From positions 49,212 through 113,211 of the forward strand of contig CACHSZ010000005.1 in NCBI GenBank assembly GCA_902582755.1: 64,000 nucleotides of DNA, given 5' to 3'. The stretch's first letter is position 1, and the number at the start of each line of letters is the position of its first letter. This document shows positions 37,453 through 46,174 of this stretch, piece by piece. The notes beneath the pieces are model-generated. The model made no database searches. It was not told where the DNA came from and saw only the letters and a list, made by a program, of their open reading frames with translations. Both the position numbers and the translations under genes were made by a program. The DNA comes from an uncultured Alphaproteobacteria bacterium (GTDB lineage Bacteria; Pseudomonadota; Alphaproteobacteria; HIMB59; GCA-002718135).

Positions 37453-38290
37453 AATTATTAATGCTGAAACAAGGATACCTTATTTAATTTTATTAATAGT
37501 TTTTATTATTTCAATTTACCCATTTTTTTACATGATATCAACATCATTGATGACAGCGGGAGAAGCATCAAATCAATATTTATTTCCAAAAAAATTGATG
37601 TTTGAAAATTATTATGAAGTTTGGACATCTAATAGATTCCAACGTTATACATTTAATAGTTTAATAATAAGTTCAATAATTGTAATTGGTGTTTTATTAA
37701 CTAGTATTCCAGCAGCATACTCTTTTGCTAAAATAGAATTCCCATTTAAAAATATCATATTCTATATGCTATTACTTTCATTGATGATTCCAGAAATCAT
37801 TACATTATTACCTCATTTATTAATTATTAGAGGGGAAATTATTCCATTGCCATTTGGACCTTCTTGGATGAATAGTCTTCAAGGTTTAACGGTTCCATTT
37901 ATGGGAAATATTTTTGTAATTTTCTTATTAAGGCAATATTTTAAAAAGATACCAAACGAATTATGGGATGCTGCAAGACTAGATGGATCTTCTCATTTAA
38001 ATTTTTTACTCAAAGTAGTAATCCCAATGAGTAAACCTATTATAGTGACAGTCTCTTTATTTACTTTTATTATAGCGTGGAATAGTTTTGCTTGGCCTTT
38101 ACTTATATTAACTAGAGATGATTGGTATCCTGTAACAGTTTCTATCTATAGCTTTGTGAGAGAAGTGGGACCTAATTTTAATTTATTGATGGCTGCTTGC
38201 TTAATTGCAATTTTCCCGATTTTAGTATTATACTTTTTTACTCAGAAGTTATTCATAGAAAGTATATCAAACTTTGGATTAAAAGAATAA
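37445..38290 (+). CDS. Sugar ABC transporter permease, MalG-like
   Basis: This 281-residue permease of six membrane segments has the EAA loop WDAARLDGSSHLNFLLKVVIPMSKP near residue 180. It forms the heterodimeric channel with the preceding permease. The genes overlap by eight bases. The binding protein gene follows after 69 bases. No ATPase gene is present, so a shared MsmK/UgpC-type ATPase encoded elsewhere is likely. Confidence 0.92.
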   Translation: MTRIINAETRIPYLILLIVFIISIYPFFYMISTSLMTAGEASNQYLFPKKLMFENYYEVWTSNRFQRYTFNSLIISSIIVIGVLLTSIPAAYSFAKIEFPFKNIIFYMLLLSLMIPEIITLLPHLLIIRGEIIPLPFGPSWMNSLQGLTVPFMGNIFVIFLLRQYFKKIPNELWDAARLDGSSHLNFLLKVVIPMSKPIIVTVSLFTFIIAWNSFAWPLLILTRDDWYPVTVSIYSFVREVGPNFNLLMAACLIAIFPILVLYFFTQKLFIESISNFGLKE

Positions 38291-38359
38291 ATCAGTAAAT
38301 TTTTTGTAACAAAACTTTAATTTTACCTCTATATTAATTAATATTTTTACGGGGTGATT

Positions 38360-39694
38360 ATGAAATTTTATAAATATATTTTAAATTTCTTCTTAGCTTC
38401 TTTATTTTTTATCTCCTCGCAATCATTCGCAATTACTGCACAAGATATTGAAAATGCAGATCCTTCAGGTCAAACTGTTGAATTCTGGGTTCAATATTCA
38501 GATGAAAGATTAGATGCAATGATGGCAAGAGCTGAAAGATTTGAAGCTGAAACAGGAATAAAAGTTAATGTTGTTCACAAAGGTCATTACGGAAAAGTTC
38601 AATCCGCAATGATGTCTGCTGCTGGAACAAAAGATATAGCAGATGTTGCAAGAGGTTATGGTAACGCTGCTGCAGATATGTACTTAATTGGCGCTTCAAT
38701 TGATCAAAATATTTTAGCAAATAGTAAAAAATGGGGTGTTTCACAAGATGATATAGCAGATTGGGGTGCAAACTGGACTGTTGGCTTTTCACCATATTTT
38801 GATGGAAATCCAAAACTTTTACATGAAGTTGGAAAATCAATAGAGATCCTTTACTACAATGCAGATTGGTTAAAGGAACTAGGTTTAGACGCTCCTAAAA
38901 CTCCTGCTGATTTTGCGAAAGCAGCATGTGCTGCGACTAATCAAGATTACAGTGGTAAGATGGGTGAAGACGTTCCAAGTTATGGATACGAAATAGATAC
39001 TGATGCAAGTAACTTTGCAGCATGGGTATTTGCTCATGGAGGTGATGTATTTGACTATGATAATGGTCAATATATTTACAATGGACCTAAAGCCATTGAA
39101 GCTATGGAATTCATTCAAGGAATGGCTAATAAAGGATGTGCAATAGTTGCAAGAGGTAAATACACTGACCAGCAATACTTGGGACAAGGTTCTGTCTTAT
39201 TTGCTGCAGGATCTACTTCTGGTATCACTTATTTCCAGAAAGCCATTGAAGAGGGTTACAATGGTAATTGGGATGTAGCTCCATTATCATACACCACTAG
39301 TGAACCAGTGCTTAATTTATATGGCGGTGGTTTAATTATGGGAAATTCAGGCGATGCTAATAGAATGGTAGCAGCATATCAGTGGATGAAATATATTTCT
39401 AATACTGAGAACTCAGCAGTTTGGTCAACTGAAAGTGGATATGGTTTTGTTAGAAGTTCTTCTGCAGATCATCCATTAATTGCTGAAAAAAGAGCTGAAT
39501 TACCTCAATATGATAAATCATTAACAATGGTTCAATACGGAAAAGGTGAACCATCAGTTCCTGGTTATTATTCAGTTAGAGGTGAGGTTGAAAAAGCTTA
39601 TGCAGCAATCATTAATGGTGATGATATCATTTCTACATTAAATCAATTAAATGAAGATGCTAATGCAATATTAGCTGATGCAACTGCAGAGTAG
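38360..39694 (+). CDS. Sugar ABC transporter substrate-binding protein (family 1)
   Basis: This protein of about 444 residues has a signal peptide (SLFFISSQSFA) and a MalE/UgpB-type body: VEFWVQYSDERLDAMMARAERFEAETGIKVNVVH, IEILYYNADWLKELG, and SNTENSAVWSTESGYGFVR. I choose ATG 38360, placed five bases after a GGGG ribosome site, over an in-frame GTG at 38354. It would bind a sugar or glycerol-phosphate-like compound in the periplasm. A strong terminator follows the gene. The substrate cannot be named from sequence. Confidence 0.92.
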   Translation: MKFYKYILNFFLASLFFISSQSFAITAQDIENADPSGQTVEFWVQYSDERLDAMMARAERFEAETGIKVNVVHKGHYGKVQSAMMSAAGTKDIADVARGYGNAAADMYLIGASIDQNILANSKKWGVSQDDIADWGANWTVGFSPYFDGNPKLLHEVGKSIEILYYNADWLKELGLDAPKTPADFAKAACAATNQDYSGKMGEDVPSYGYEIDTDASNFAAWVFAHGGDVFDYDNGQYIYNGPKAIEAMEFIQGMANKGCAIVARGKYTDQQYLGQGSVLFAAGSTSGITYFQKAIEEGYNGNWDVAPLSYTTSEPVLNLYGGGLIMGNSGDANRMVAAYQWMKYISNTENSAVWSTESGYGFVRSSSADHPLIAEKRAELPQYDKSLTMVQYGKGEPSVPGYYSVRGEVEKAYAAIINGDDIISTLNQLNEDANAILADATAE

Positions 39695-39715
39695 TTTAAT
39701 TATTTTACTTTTGTT

Positions 39716-39742
39716 AAGGGTGGTTTATACCACCCTTTTTTT
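39716..39742 (+). terminator. Intrinsic terminator after the sugar-binding protein gene, abutting the next start codon
   Basis: AAGGGTGGT pairs with ACCACCCTT around loop TTAT and leads into a T run ending at 39742. The next gene's ATG begins at 39743, so the terminator occupies the whole would-be ribosome-binding region of that gene. Confidence 0.9.
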
Positions 39743-40303
39743 ATGATAATTGTTTGTTCTCTTAATGATTTACCTAATGTGTGTGAAAGCATACAGCCCA
39801 AATATCTTGTATCAGTAATTGATCCAGGATATGCACCAGAAACACCCAAAGGTGTAAAAAATCATTTAAAGTTAGGATTTGATGATATTATTGAAATTAG
39901 TAGCAATAATAAAATATTTCGATTGAATACTGATGAAATACCACAAATTCTACCTGCGGAAGAGCATGTAAATTCAATAGCTAATTTTACTTCTAATTAT
40001 GCTTATGATGAAGATATTGTTATTCATTGTTGGTGTGGTGTCTCAAGATCAATGGCAACAGCTACCTATTTGCTATGTAGAGAAAACAAAACTAATATTG
40101 AAAATACAATTAAGTATATTCGGAATATTGCACCCCATGCAAACCCAAATAAGTTATTGATAAATCACTTTGAAAAGAAATTAGATGTTAGCAATCAAAT
40201 CTCAAACTCATTTTTAAAATTCCCTTATACTAAAACGTACGATTGTTCTTCAAATTTTGCACCTGTTACTTTATTTGATATAAAAGACATTGAGAAAAAC
40301 TAA
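39743..40303 (+). CDS. Protein tyrosine phosphatase-like (dual-specificity) protein
   Basis: This 186-residue protein has the phosphatase signature HCWCGVSRSMATA, that is HC-x5-R with catalytic Cys96 and Arg102. A general-acid aspartate could be Asp63 or another residue in the upstream loop. Similar proteins are annotated in alphaproteobacteria as predicted protein tyrosine phosphatases without known substrate. Its start codon touches the T run of a terminator and no Shine-Dalgarno is visible. It overlaps apt by one base. Confidence 0.75.
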   Translation: MIIVCSLNDLPNVCESIQPKYLVSVIDPGYAPETPKGVKNHLKLGFDDIIEISSNNKIFRLNTDEIPQILPAEEHVNSIANFTSNYAYDEDIVIHCWCGVSRSMATATYLLCRENKTNIENTIKYIRNIAPHANPNKLLINHFEKKLDVSNQISNSFLKFPYTKTYDCSSNFAPVTLFDIKDIEKN

Positions 40304-40818
40304 TGAAAGAATATGTTCGAACAATTGCTGATTATCCTGTCGAAGGAATTCAATTTAGAGATATTACAACATTGTTGCAAAATGCAGGACACTTTAAACA
40401 AGTCATTGATGACATGGTAAAACCATGGCAAAATAAAAAAATAGATGCAGTTTTAAGTATAGAATCCCGTGGATTCATTATGGCGGGGGCAATAGCTTAT
40501 TTTTTAAATGCAGCATTTGTTCCGTTGAGAAAGCCTCATAAACTTCCATTTGATACTTTCAAAGTCTCATACGATTTAGAATATGGATCAACTGAAATGC
40601 ATATTCATACAGATGCTTTAGATGCTCATAAAGACTTACTAATTATTGATGATCTTTTAGCAACAGGCGGAACTGCACTTGCGGCAGCAGAATTAATAAA
40701 TAAGTTCAAGGATAAAAATATTGTTGGAGCAGGTTTTATAATAAATTTACCTGAATTAAATGGTGATAAAAAATTAATTGAAAAAGGAATTAATGTACAT
40801 TCTTTAATGGAGTTTTAA
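40303..40818 (+). CDS. apt: Adenine phosphoribosyltransferase
   Basis: This 171-residue enzyme salvages adenine with PRPP to AMP. It shows YPVEGIQFRDITTLL at the N-terminus, SIESRGFIMAGAIAY, RKPHKLP and the PRPP-binding motif LLIIDDLLATGGTALAAAE. Adenine is also released by MTA phosphorylase encoded at 47844-48728, so the two could feed one another. It overlaps the previous gene by one base and abuts the thiolase gene. Confidence 0.95.
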   Translation: MKEYVRTIADYPVEGIQFRDITTLLQNAGHFKQVIDDMVKPWQNKKIDAVLSIESRGFIMAGAIAYFLNAAFVPLRKPHKLPFDTFKVSYDLEYGSTEMHIHTDALDAHKDLLIIDDLLATGGTALAAAELINKFKDKNIVGAGFIINLPELNGDKKLIEKGINVHSLMEF

Positions 40819-41958
40819 ATGAGAAATGCTGTTATTGTAGGTTACAAAAGATCACCATTCACTTTTGCTCGTAAAGGTGAAATGGCCAATATTAGACCAG
40901 AGGACATTCTATCACAAACAATAAATCAATTACTTAATGAAATACAAATTAATAAAAATGACATAGAGGACATTATTACTGGTTGTGCTTATCCTGAAGG
41001 AGCACAAGGAAATAATATTGCTAAAATTGTTTCTTTCATGACAGATATGCCAGAACATGTAGCAGGTATGACAGTTAACAGATGGTGTGGTTCTTCAATG
41101 CAAGCTATACATGATGCAACTGGCGCGATTGCAATTAACTCTGGAGATGTTTTTTTATGTTGTGGTGTAGAAAGTATGACATTTATACCCATGAATGGAT
41201 TAACATACGATCCTCATCCTCAATTAAGTAAAGATAACCCAAATGTATATATGTCTATGGGTATTACAGCTGAAAATGTTGCAAAAAAATTTAATATTTC
41301 TCGAAAAGAACAACAAGATTTTGCTATTAGCAGCCATTCTAAAGCTAATTTAGCTAGAGAGTCAAATTTATTCGATAATGAAATAGTTTCGATTACAAAT
41401 AATGATGAGAAAATTAATCAAGATGGTGGAATTCGACCTAATACCTCACATGAAATTTTAGATGGATTAAAACTTGCTTTTGATGAAAATGGAACAGTTA
41501 CAGCTGGTACAGCATCGCCATTAACAGATGGAGCATCTGCAGTAATTGTGTGTGAGGAAGAATACGCAAAAAAAAATAATCTAAATATTTTAGCTCGTAT
41601 CAAATCTACAGCCGTAGTCGGTTGTCCTCCAGAATTAATGGGTCTCGGCCCAATTAATGCATCCAAAAAAGCTCTAAAGAGAGCTAATTTATCTATTTCC
41701 GATATTGATATTGTTGAACTAAATGAGGCATTTGCTTCTCAATCTTTAGCATGTATTAAAGAATTAAAGATGGACATAAGTAAAGTAAATATACATGGTG
41801 GAGCAATAGCATTAGGCCACCCTTTAGGTGCTACAGGAGCAAGGATTACAGGTAAAGTTGCAACTTTATTGCAAAATAATAATAAAAAGTATGGATTAGC
41901 GACACAATGTATAGGTTTAGGTCAAGGTATTGCAACTGTGTTAGAAAATATTAATTAA
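40819..41958 (+). CDS. Acetyl-CoA acyltransferase (thiolase)
   Basis: This 379-residue thiolase has the active-site cysteine in VNRWCGSSMQAIHDA (Cys90), the GHPLGATGAR motif near residue 335 and the second cysteine in LATQCIGLGQGIA. It cleaves 3-ketoacyl-CoA to acetyl-CoA in fatty acid oxidation. It is followed five bases later by an acyl-CoA dehydrogenase. The partner hydratase/3-hydroxyacyl-CoA dehydrogenase (FadB) is not in this window. Confidence 0.92.
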   Translation: MRNAVIVGYKRSPFTFARKGEMANIRPEDILSQTINQLLNEIQINKNDIEDIITGCAYPEGAQGNNIAKIVSFMTDMPEHVAGMTVNRWCGSSMQAIHDATGAIAINSGDVFLCCGVESMTFIPMNGLTYDPHPQLSKDNPNVYMSMGITAENVAKKFNISRKEQQDFAISSHSKANLARESNLFDNEIVSITNNDEKINQDGGIRPNTSHEILDGLKLAFDENGTVTAGTASPLTDGASAVIVCEEEYAKKNNLNILARIKSTAVVGCPPELMGLGPINASKKALKRANLSISDIDIVELNEAFASQSLACIKELKMDISKVNIHGGAIALGHPLGATGARITGKVATLLQNNNKKYGLATQCIGLGQGIATVLENIN

Positions 41959-41963
41959 ATATT

Positions 41964-43739
41964 ATGCAAATTTATAAAACACCGTTACGTGAGTTTAAAT
42001 TTCTAATTGAAGATTTTTTAAATCTTAAGGAAAGTGAAACATTAAAAAAACTAGATTTAGAAACAAACGATCTAATGCTTATTATTGAGGAAGCAGCAAA
42101 ACTATGTGAAGAAACCTTACTCCCACTTAATCAAAGTGGAGATAGCGAAGGATGTTCATTTAATAATGGAGTTGTTACTGCACCAAAAGGATTTAAAGAA
42201 GCTTACAAGACTTTTTCTGAAAATGGCTGGCAGGGACTCAAAGTAAAAGAAGAATTTGGTGGTCAAAACCTACCTTATATTATGAATATGATTTTAGATG
42301 AAATGATAAGCTCTACTAATATGTCATTTGGTCTTTATCCAGGTCTTACAGCAAATGCAATCGATGCAATTGAAAAGAGTGCTAATGAAGATTTGAAAAA
42401 TACTTATTTGCCAAATTTAACTAGTGGTAAGTGGACAGGAACAATGAATTTAACTGAACCTCAATGTGGAACAGATCTTGGATTAAGTAAAACAATGGCA
42501 ACACCATTAGATGATGGAAGTTTTAGTATTACTGGTACCAAAATTTTTATTACCTGTGGAGAGCATGATCTAAGTGATAACATTATTCATTTAGTGCTAG
42601 CAAGAACACCTAATGCGCCTCCTGGTATAAAAGGTATAAGTTTATTCTTGGTTCCTAAATTTTTACCAAATGAAAGTGGTGATTTTGTTGATAGAAATAA
42701 AGTTGAATGCGGATCAATAGAAAAGAAAATGGGTATTCATGCTAGCCCAACCTGTGTAATGCATTACAATGAAGCTAAGGGCTGGCTAGTAGGCGATATT
42801 AATAAAGGAATGAGAGCGATGTTTATAATGATGAATGGAGCTCGTTTGTTTGTAGGCATACAAGGTTTAGGTTTATCAGAAACTGCTTATCAATCAGCAC
42901 TTTATTATTCAAAAGAGCGTTTACAAGGAAAATTATCTTCCAGTAATCAAGTAGCTGATCCTATAATTGTTCATCCTGAAATAAGAAAAAACTTATTGTA
43001 TATAAAATCTATTAATGAAGCAGTTAGAGGTTTAACTTTATTGGCTGGAAATCACTTTGATAATATTGAAAATTCTTCAGATGATAAAGAAAAGAAATTA
43101 TCTGAAAATTTTATAGCACTCATGACGCCAATTATTAAATCGTATGCTTCAGATAAATCTGTAGAAAATACTAATCGAGCTATGCAAATCTATGGTGGTC
43201 ATGGTTTTATTACTGACCATGGAATGGAACAATTAGTTAGAGATGCTAGAATCACAACAATCTATGAAGGAACGAACGGAATTCAAGCTCTAGATTTGAT
43301 AGGAAGAAAATTACAAACTGATAATGGTGCATTATTTAATGAATTTTTTACTATGATTGATAATTATCAAGTTAAAATTTCTAAAAATCAAGATATGAAA
43401 AAATATATTGATTTATTTATGCCTTCATATGATTCTTACAAAAGTATTTTTGAATATATTAAATCGTTAAATGACGAAAATGAGATTAATTCTCATGCTG
43501 TAGAATTTTTAAACTTATCATCTTTGATTTCTCTAGGTTATATTTGGTTGCACTATATAGAAATTTCATTAGCAAAACTAGAAAAGCATGATGAAAGTTT
43601 TTATAAATCAAAAATTGAAACTGGTAACTTCTTTTTAACTAAATTATTAGGTGAAACACAAGTTCTTTGTCAAAATATAAGATCTGGTGGAAAATACTAT
43701 AATGATTATAATGATAAATATTTTGAAACGGCAATCTAA
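41964..43739 (+). CDS. Acyl-CoA dehydrogenase, long form with extra C-terminal domain (FadE/DmdC-like)
   Basis: This 591-residue flavoprotein begins QIYKTPLREFKFLIEDFLN, the start of the ~600-residue family that includes FadE-like enzymes and 3-methylmercaptopropionyl-CoA dehydrogenase DmdC. It has MNLTEPQCGTDLGLSKT around residue 160 and QIYGGHGFITDHGMEQLVRDARITTIYEGTNGIQALDLIGRK with the catalytic glutamate near residue 435. It introduces a double bond into an acyl-CoA. With the upstream thiolase, general fatty acid oxidation is the safer call; a sulfur substrate is possible but unproven. It overlaps the NDUFS4 gene by one base. Confidence 0.9.
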   Translation: MQIYKTPLREFKFLIEDFLNLKESETLKKLDLETNDLMLIIEEAAKLCEETLLPLNQSGDSEGCSFNNGVVTAPKGFKEAYKTFSENGWQGLKVKEEFGGQNLPYIMNMILDEMISSTNMSFGLYPGLTANAIDAIEKSANEDLKNTYLPNLTSGKWTGTMNLTEPQCGTDLGLSKTMATPLDDGSFSITGTKIFITCGEHDLSDNIIHLVLARTPNAPPGIKGISLFLVPKFLPNESGDFVDRNKVECGSIEKKMGIHASPTCVMHYNEAKGWLVGDINKGMRAMFIMMNGARLFVGIQGLGLSETAYQSALYYSKERLQGKLSSSNQVADPIIVHPEIRKNLLYIKSINEAVRGLTLLAGNHFDNIENSSDDKEKKLSENFIALMTPIIKSYASDKSVENTNRAMQIYGGHGFITDHGMEQLVRDARITTIYEGTNGIQALDLIGRKLQTDNGALFNEFFTMIDNYQVKISKNQDMKKYIDLFMPSYDSYKSIFEYIKSLNDENEINSHAVEFLNLSSLISLGYIWLHYIEISLAKLEKHDESFYKSKIETGNFFLTKLLGETQVLCQNIRSGGKYYNDYNDKYFETAI

Positions 43740-44044
43740 TGACTGTAAAAATTTATAAACCTTCAAAAACTTCCATGCAATCGGGTTTTAAAAAAACTAA
43801 ATTATGGTTAGCTGAATATATTTCTGAAGTAGAAAAAGTAAAAGATTCTTTAATGGGGTGGAATAGTTCATTAGACACCAAATCTCAGATTAAACTTTTT
43901 TTTGATACGAAAGAACAAGCTATTGAATGGGCAAAAAAAAATAATTATCAATATTTTGTTGAAGAACCAAAGCAAAGAAAAATTAAACCAAAAAGTTATG
44001 CTTCAAATTTTGATACAAATAGAAAAGAGCCTTGGACACATTAA
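43739..44044 (+). CDS. Complex I accessory subunit, NDUFS4 family
   Basis: This 101-residue protein matches the ETC complex I (18 kDa, NDUFS4) family: VKIYKPSKTSMQSGFKKTKLWLAEY at the start, LMGWNSSLDTKSQIKLFFDTKEQAIEWAKKNNY in the middle, and the C-terminal KSYASNFDTNRKEPWTH. The subunit stabilises NADH dehydrogenase and is restricted to mitochondria and alphaproteobacteria. It overlaps the acyl-CoA dehydrogenase gene by one base. Confidence 0.93.
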   Translation: MTVKIYKPSKTSMQSGFKKTKLWLAEYISEVEKVKDSLMGWNSSLDTKSQIKLFFDTKEQAIEWAKKNNYQYFVEEPKQRKIKPKSYASNFDTNRKEPWTH

Positions 44045-44091
44045 GTATAATTTCTTTCTTTATTTTTTAGACTATGATAAATGCAAGTTAA

Positions 44092-44167
44092 GCGCCCGTA
44101 GCTCAGTGGATAGAGCAACCGCCTTCTAAGCGGTAGGTCAAATGTTCGAATCATTTCGGGCGCGCCA
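44092..44167 (+). tRNA. tRNA-Arg (anticodon TCT)
   Basis: A 76-base cloverleaf with encoded CCA. Acceptor GCGCCCG/CGGGCGC, anticodon arm ACCGC-CTTCTAA-GCGGT with TCT, T-loop TTCGAAT. Confidence 0.96.
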
Positions 44168-44171
44168 AATA

Positions 44172-44792
44172 TTAAAATTTTGCTGCTTCCTCATCTATAA
44201 ATGCATTGAAAGAAACTGATCTCCTTTCCTCATCAGAAAAGAAAGGATAGACCGTATGCATCATATAACTAGGAAAGATAAATAAATCTCCAACTTCAGG
44301 TTTAACATCATATACGGAGGAAACTAAAAGCTGTGTTGATCCGTGTATAAATGCAATTTTTCCATTCTTATTTTGATCTTTGTACGATGAGCCTAAATCA
44401 TTTGGCATTTTTGTATACATTACTCCCGACAAATGACCATCATGCCAATGAATTGGATTATAATCACTCTCAAATTGACAAACAGCCCAACTAGATTTTA
44501 AGTCAAAATTCTTAATTTCCTTTTGTAATGTTGATTTAACAAAATTAAAGACAAATTTATGAATGATATCTTTTAAATGTTGATCAAGAAATTCTTTAGT
44601 TAGTCTAATTTCATACTTAATTTCTCCGGCTAATTGTTTACCGTGATATAATTGATCAATTTTGTTTTCATCTTTCAAAATTTCATCAATATGATTGTTT
44701 AATATATTTATTGTTTCTTCTGACAATTTATATTTGCCAATCGCTGGTGAGAATGGTCGTATAATTTGACCTTGAATAGTATTTTGTTTCAT
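44172..44792 (-). CDS. Putative 2-oxoglutarate/Fe(II)-dependent oxygenase
   Basis: This 206-residue protein has the iron facial triad of the oxygenase superfamily: HWHDGHLSGVMYTKMP (a HxD type site near residue 115) and the distal histidine in MMHTVYPFFSDEERRSVSFNAF, with an arginine for 2-oxoglutarate. It resembles the family of putative 2OG-Fe(II) oxygenases common in marine bacteria and cyanophages. The substrate is unknown. It stands alone between tRNA-Arg and a divergent gene. Confidence 0.8.
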   Translation of the reverse strand: MKQNTIQGQIIRPFSPAIGKYKLSEETINILNNHIDEILKDENKIDQLYHGKQLAGEIKYEIRLTKEFLDQHLKDIIHKFVFNFVKSTLQKEIKNFDLKSSWAVCQFESDYNPIHWHDGHLSGVMYTKMPNDLGSSYKDQNKNGKIAFIHGSTQLLVSSVYDVKPEVGDLFIFPSYMMHTVYPFFSDEERRSVSFNAFIDEEAAKF

Positions 44793-44840
44793 ATTTTATT
44801 ATCTTTAATTATGTGAAATATTATAATATAGTTAAAAAAA

Positions 44841-45182
44841 ATGAAATATAATTTAAATTGTCATTGTGGAGCAGTGCAAATAGAAGTCTCAACAGACTTA
44901 AAAACTATAAAACAGTGTAATTGCTCAATTTGTATAAGAAAAAATGCTAAAATGTGTATGGTCCCTAAAGAAGCAATAAATATTTTAAAAGGAAAAGAAA
45001 ATTTAACTTCTTATAAATTTAATACAATGATTGCTGAACATTTTTTTTGTAAGATTTGTGGCATCTATACTCATCATCATAGGAGAAGTGATCCAAATGG
45101 AGCAGCGATAAATATTGGATGTATAGATTCAATTGATCCTTTTAAATATGATGCTGACTTTATTGATATGAAAAATAAATAA
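44841..45182 (+). CDS. GFA (CENP-V) family zinc protein
   Basis: This 113-residue protein has the zinc cysteines of the glutathione-dependent formaldehyde-activating family: NCHCGAV at the N-terminus, QCNCSICIRK near residue 33, and FFCKICGIYTHHH near residue 75. Family members carry two zinc sites; true formaldehyde activation has been shown for few. It lies four bases before iolC, so it may belong to the same transcript. Confidence 0.88.
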   Translation: MKYNLNCHCGAVQIEVSTDLKTIKQCNCSICIRKNAKMCMVPKEAINILKGKENLTSYKFNTMIAEHFFCKICGIYTHHHRRSDPNGAAINIGCIDSIDPFKYDADFIDMKNK

Positions 45183-45186
45183 TTTT

Positions 45187-46173
45187 ATGTCGTTTGAATT
45201 TTTAGTTTCGAAAATTCAAAAAAATAATTTTTTACTCATAGGTAGAGCTGGGATTGATATTTATCCTGATCCTCCGGGTACTAAAACTGAAAACGCCAAA
45301 TCCTTTGTCACTCATCTTGGAGGATCTTCCGCAAATATGGGTGTCCAATTAACTCTATTCGGAGGTAATTGTAATTTACTAACGAGAGTATCTGATGATG
45401 CTTTAGGTAAACTAGCTATTAATCAACTAAATCATTATGGAGTTAAAAACAAATTAGTAGAATTTGAAAAAAATGAATCAAGAATTTCTTTTGCTATTGT
45501 TGAAACCACAGTTAAAGATCATCAATCAATTATTTATAGACATAAAGCTTCTGATTTATTTTTAAATAAAGATGATGTTGAAAATGCTAATATACAAAAT
45601 TTTGATTGTTTATTAATTACTGGAACTTCTTTAGCAGCTGAGCCTTCGAGAAGTGCTACTTTATATGCTTTAGATATAGCAAATAAAAATAATATTCCTG
45701 TAATTATGGACATTGATTATAGACCATATACTTGGGAGTCATCAAGAAAAGCAAAAGAAGTTTATAATTTAGCAGCAAGTAAATGTAGTGGTGTAATTGG
45801 AAATGATGATGAGTTTGGAATATTAGCTGGTGATTACAGCAATGGTTTGGATCATGCTAGACAATTAGCTAAAAATGTAAGCTTAATTATTTATAAAAAA
45901 GGTGAAAAAGGATCTATTACTTTTGCAATGAACAAAGAAATTAAAAAGGGAATATTTCCTGTTAAGCCCTTGAAACCTACTGGAGCTGGTGACGCATTTA
46001 TGGGGGCATTAATTGGATCAATTTTAAAGACTAATGATTTAGAAAAATCTATAGAAATAGGTTCAGCTGCAGCAGCTATTGTAGTAACAAAAGTTGGTTG
46101 TGCGCCAGCAATGCCAAATTTAAATGAAATTTTAGAATTTATGAAATATAATAAAATTAATGAAGGAGAATAA
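45187..46173 (+). CDS. iolC: 5-dehydro-2-deoxygluconokinase-like PfkB kinase (IolC)
   Basis: This 328-residue PfkB-family kinase begins with an IolC-like pattern GRAGIDIYPDPPGT, then FVTHLGGSSANMGVQLTLFGG, and ends with the anion-hole/catalytic motif PTGAGDAFMGALIG near residue 265. IolC phosphorylates 2-deoxy-5-keto-gluconate in inositol breakdown. Next to it are iolB and an IolJ-like aldolase, which supply and use its metabolites. The earlier genes iolG, iolE and iolD are not in the window. A different sugar cannot be excluded. Confidence 0.88.
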   Translation: MSFEFLVSKIQKNNFLLIGRAGIDIYPDPPGTKTENAKSFVTHLGGSSANMGVQLTLFGGNCNLLTRVSDDALGKLAINQLNHYGVKNKLVEFEKNESRISFAIVETTVKDHQSIIYRHKASDLFLNKDDVENANIQNFDCLLITGTSLAAEPSRSATLYALDIANKNNIPVIMDIDYRPYTWESSRKAKEVYNLAASKCSGVIGNDDEFGILAGDYSNGLDHARQLAKNVSLIIYKKGEKGSITFAMNKEIKKGIFPVKPLKPTGAGDAFMGALIGSILKTNDLEKSIEIGSAAAAIVVTKVGCAPAMPNLNEILEFMKYNKINEGE

Positions 46174-46174
46174 T

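Noticed and set aside
41964..43739. Calling the long acyl-CoA dehydrogenase DmdC (DMSP demethylation pathway)
   Set aside because: The family contains both FadE-like and DmdC enzymes, no dmdA/B/D gene is in the window, and the adjacent thiolase suits beta-oxidation.
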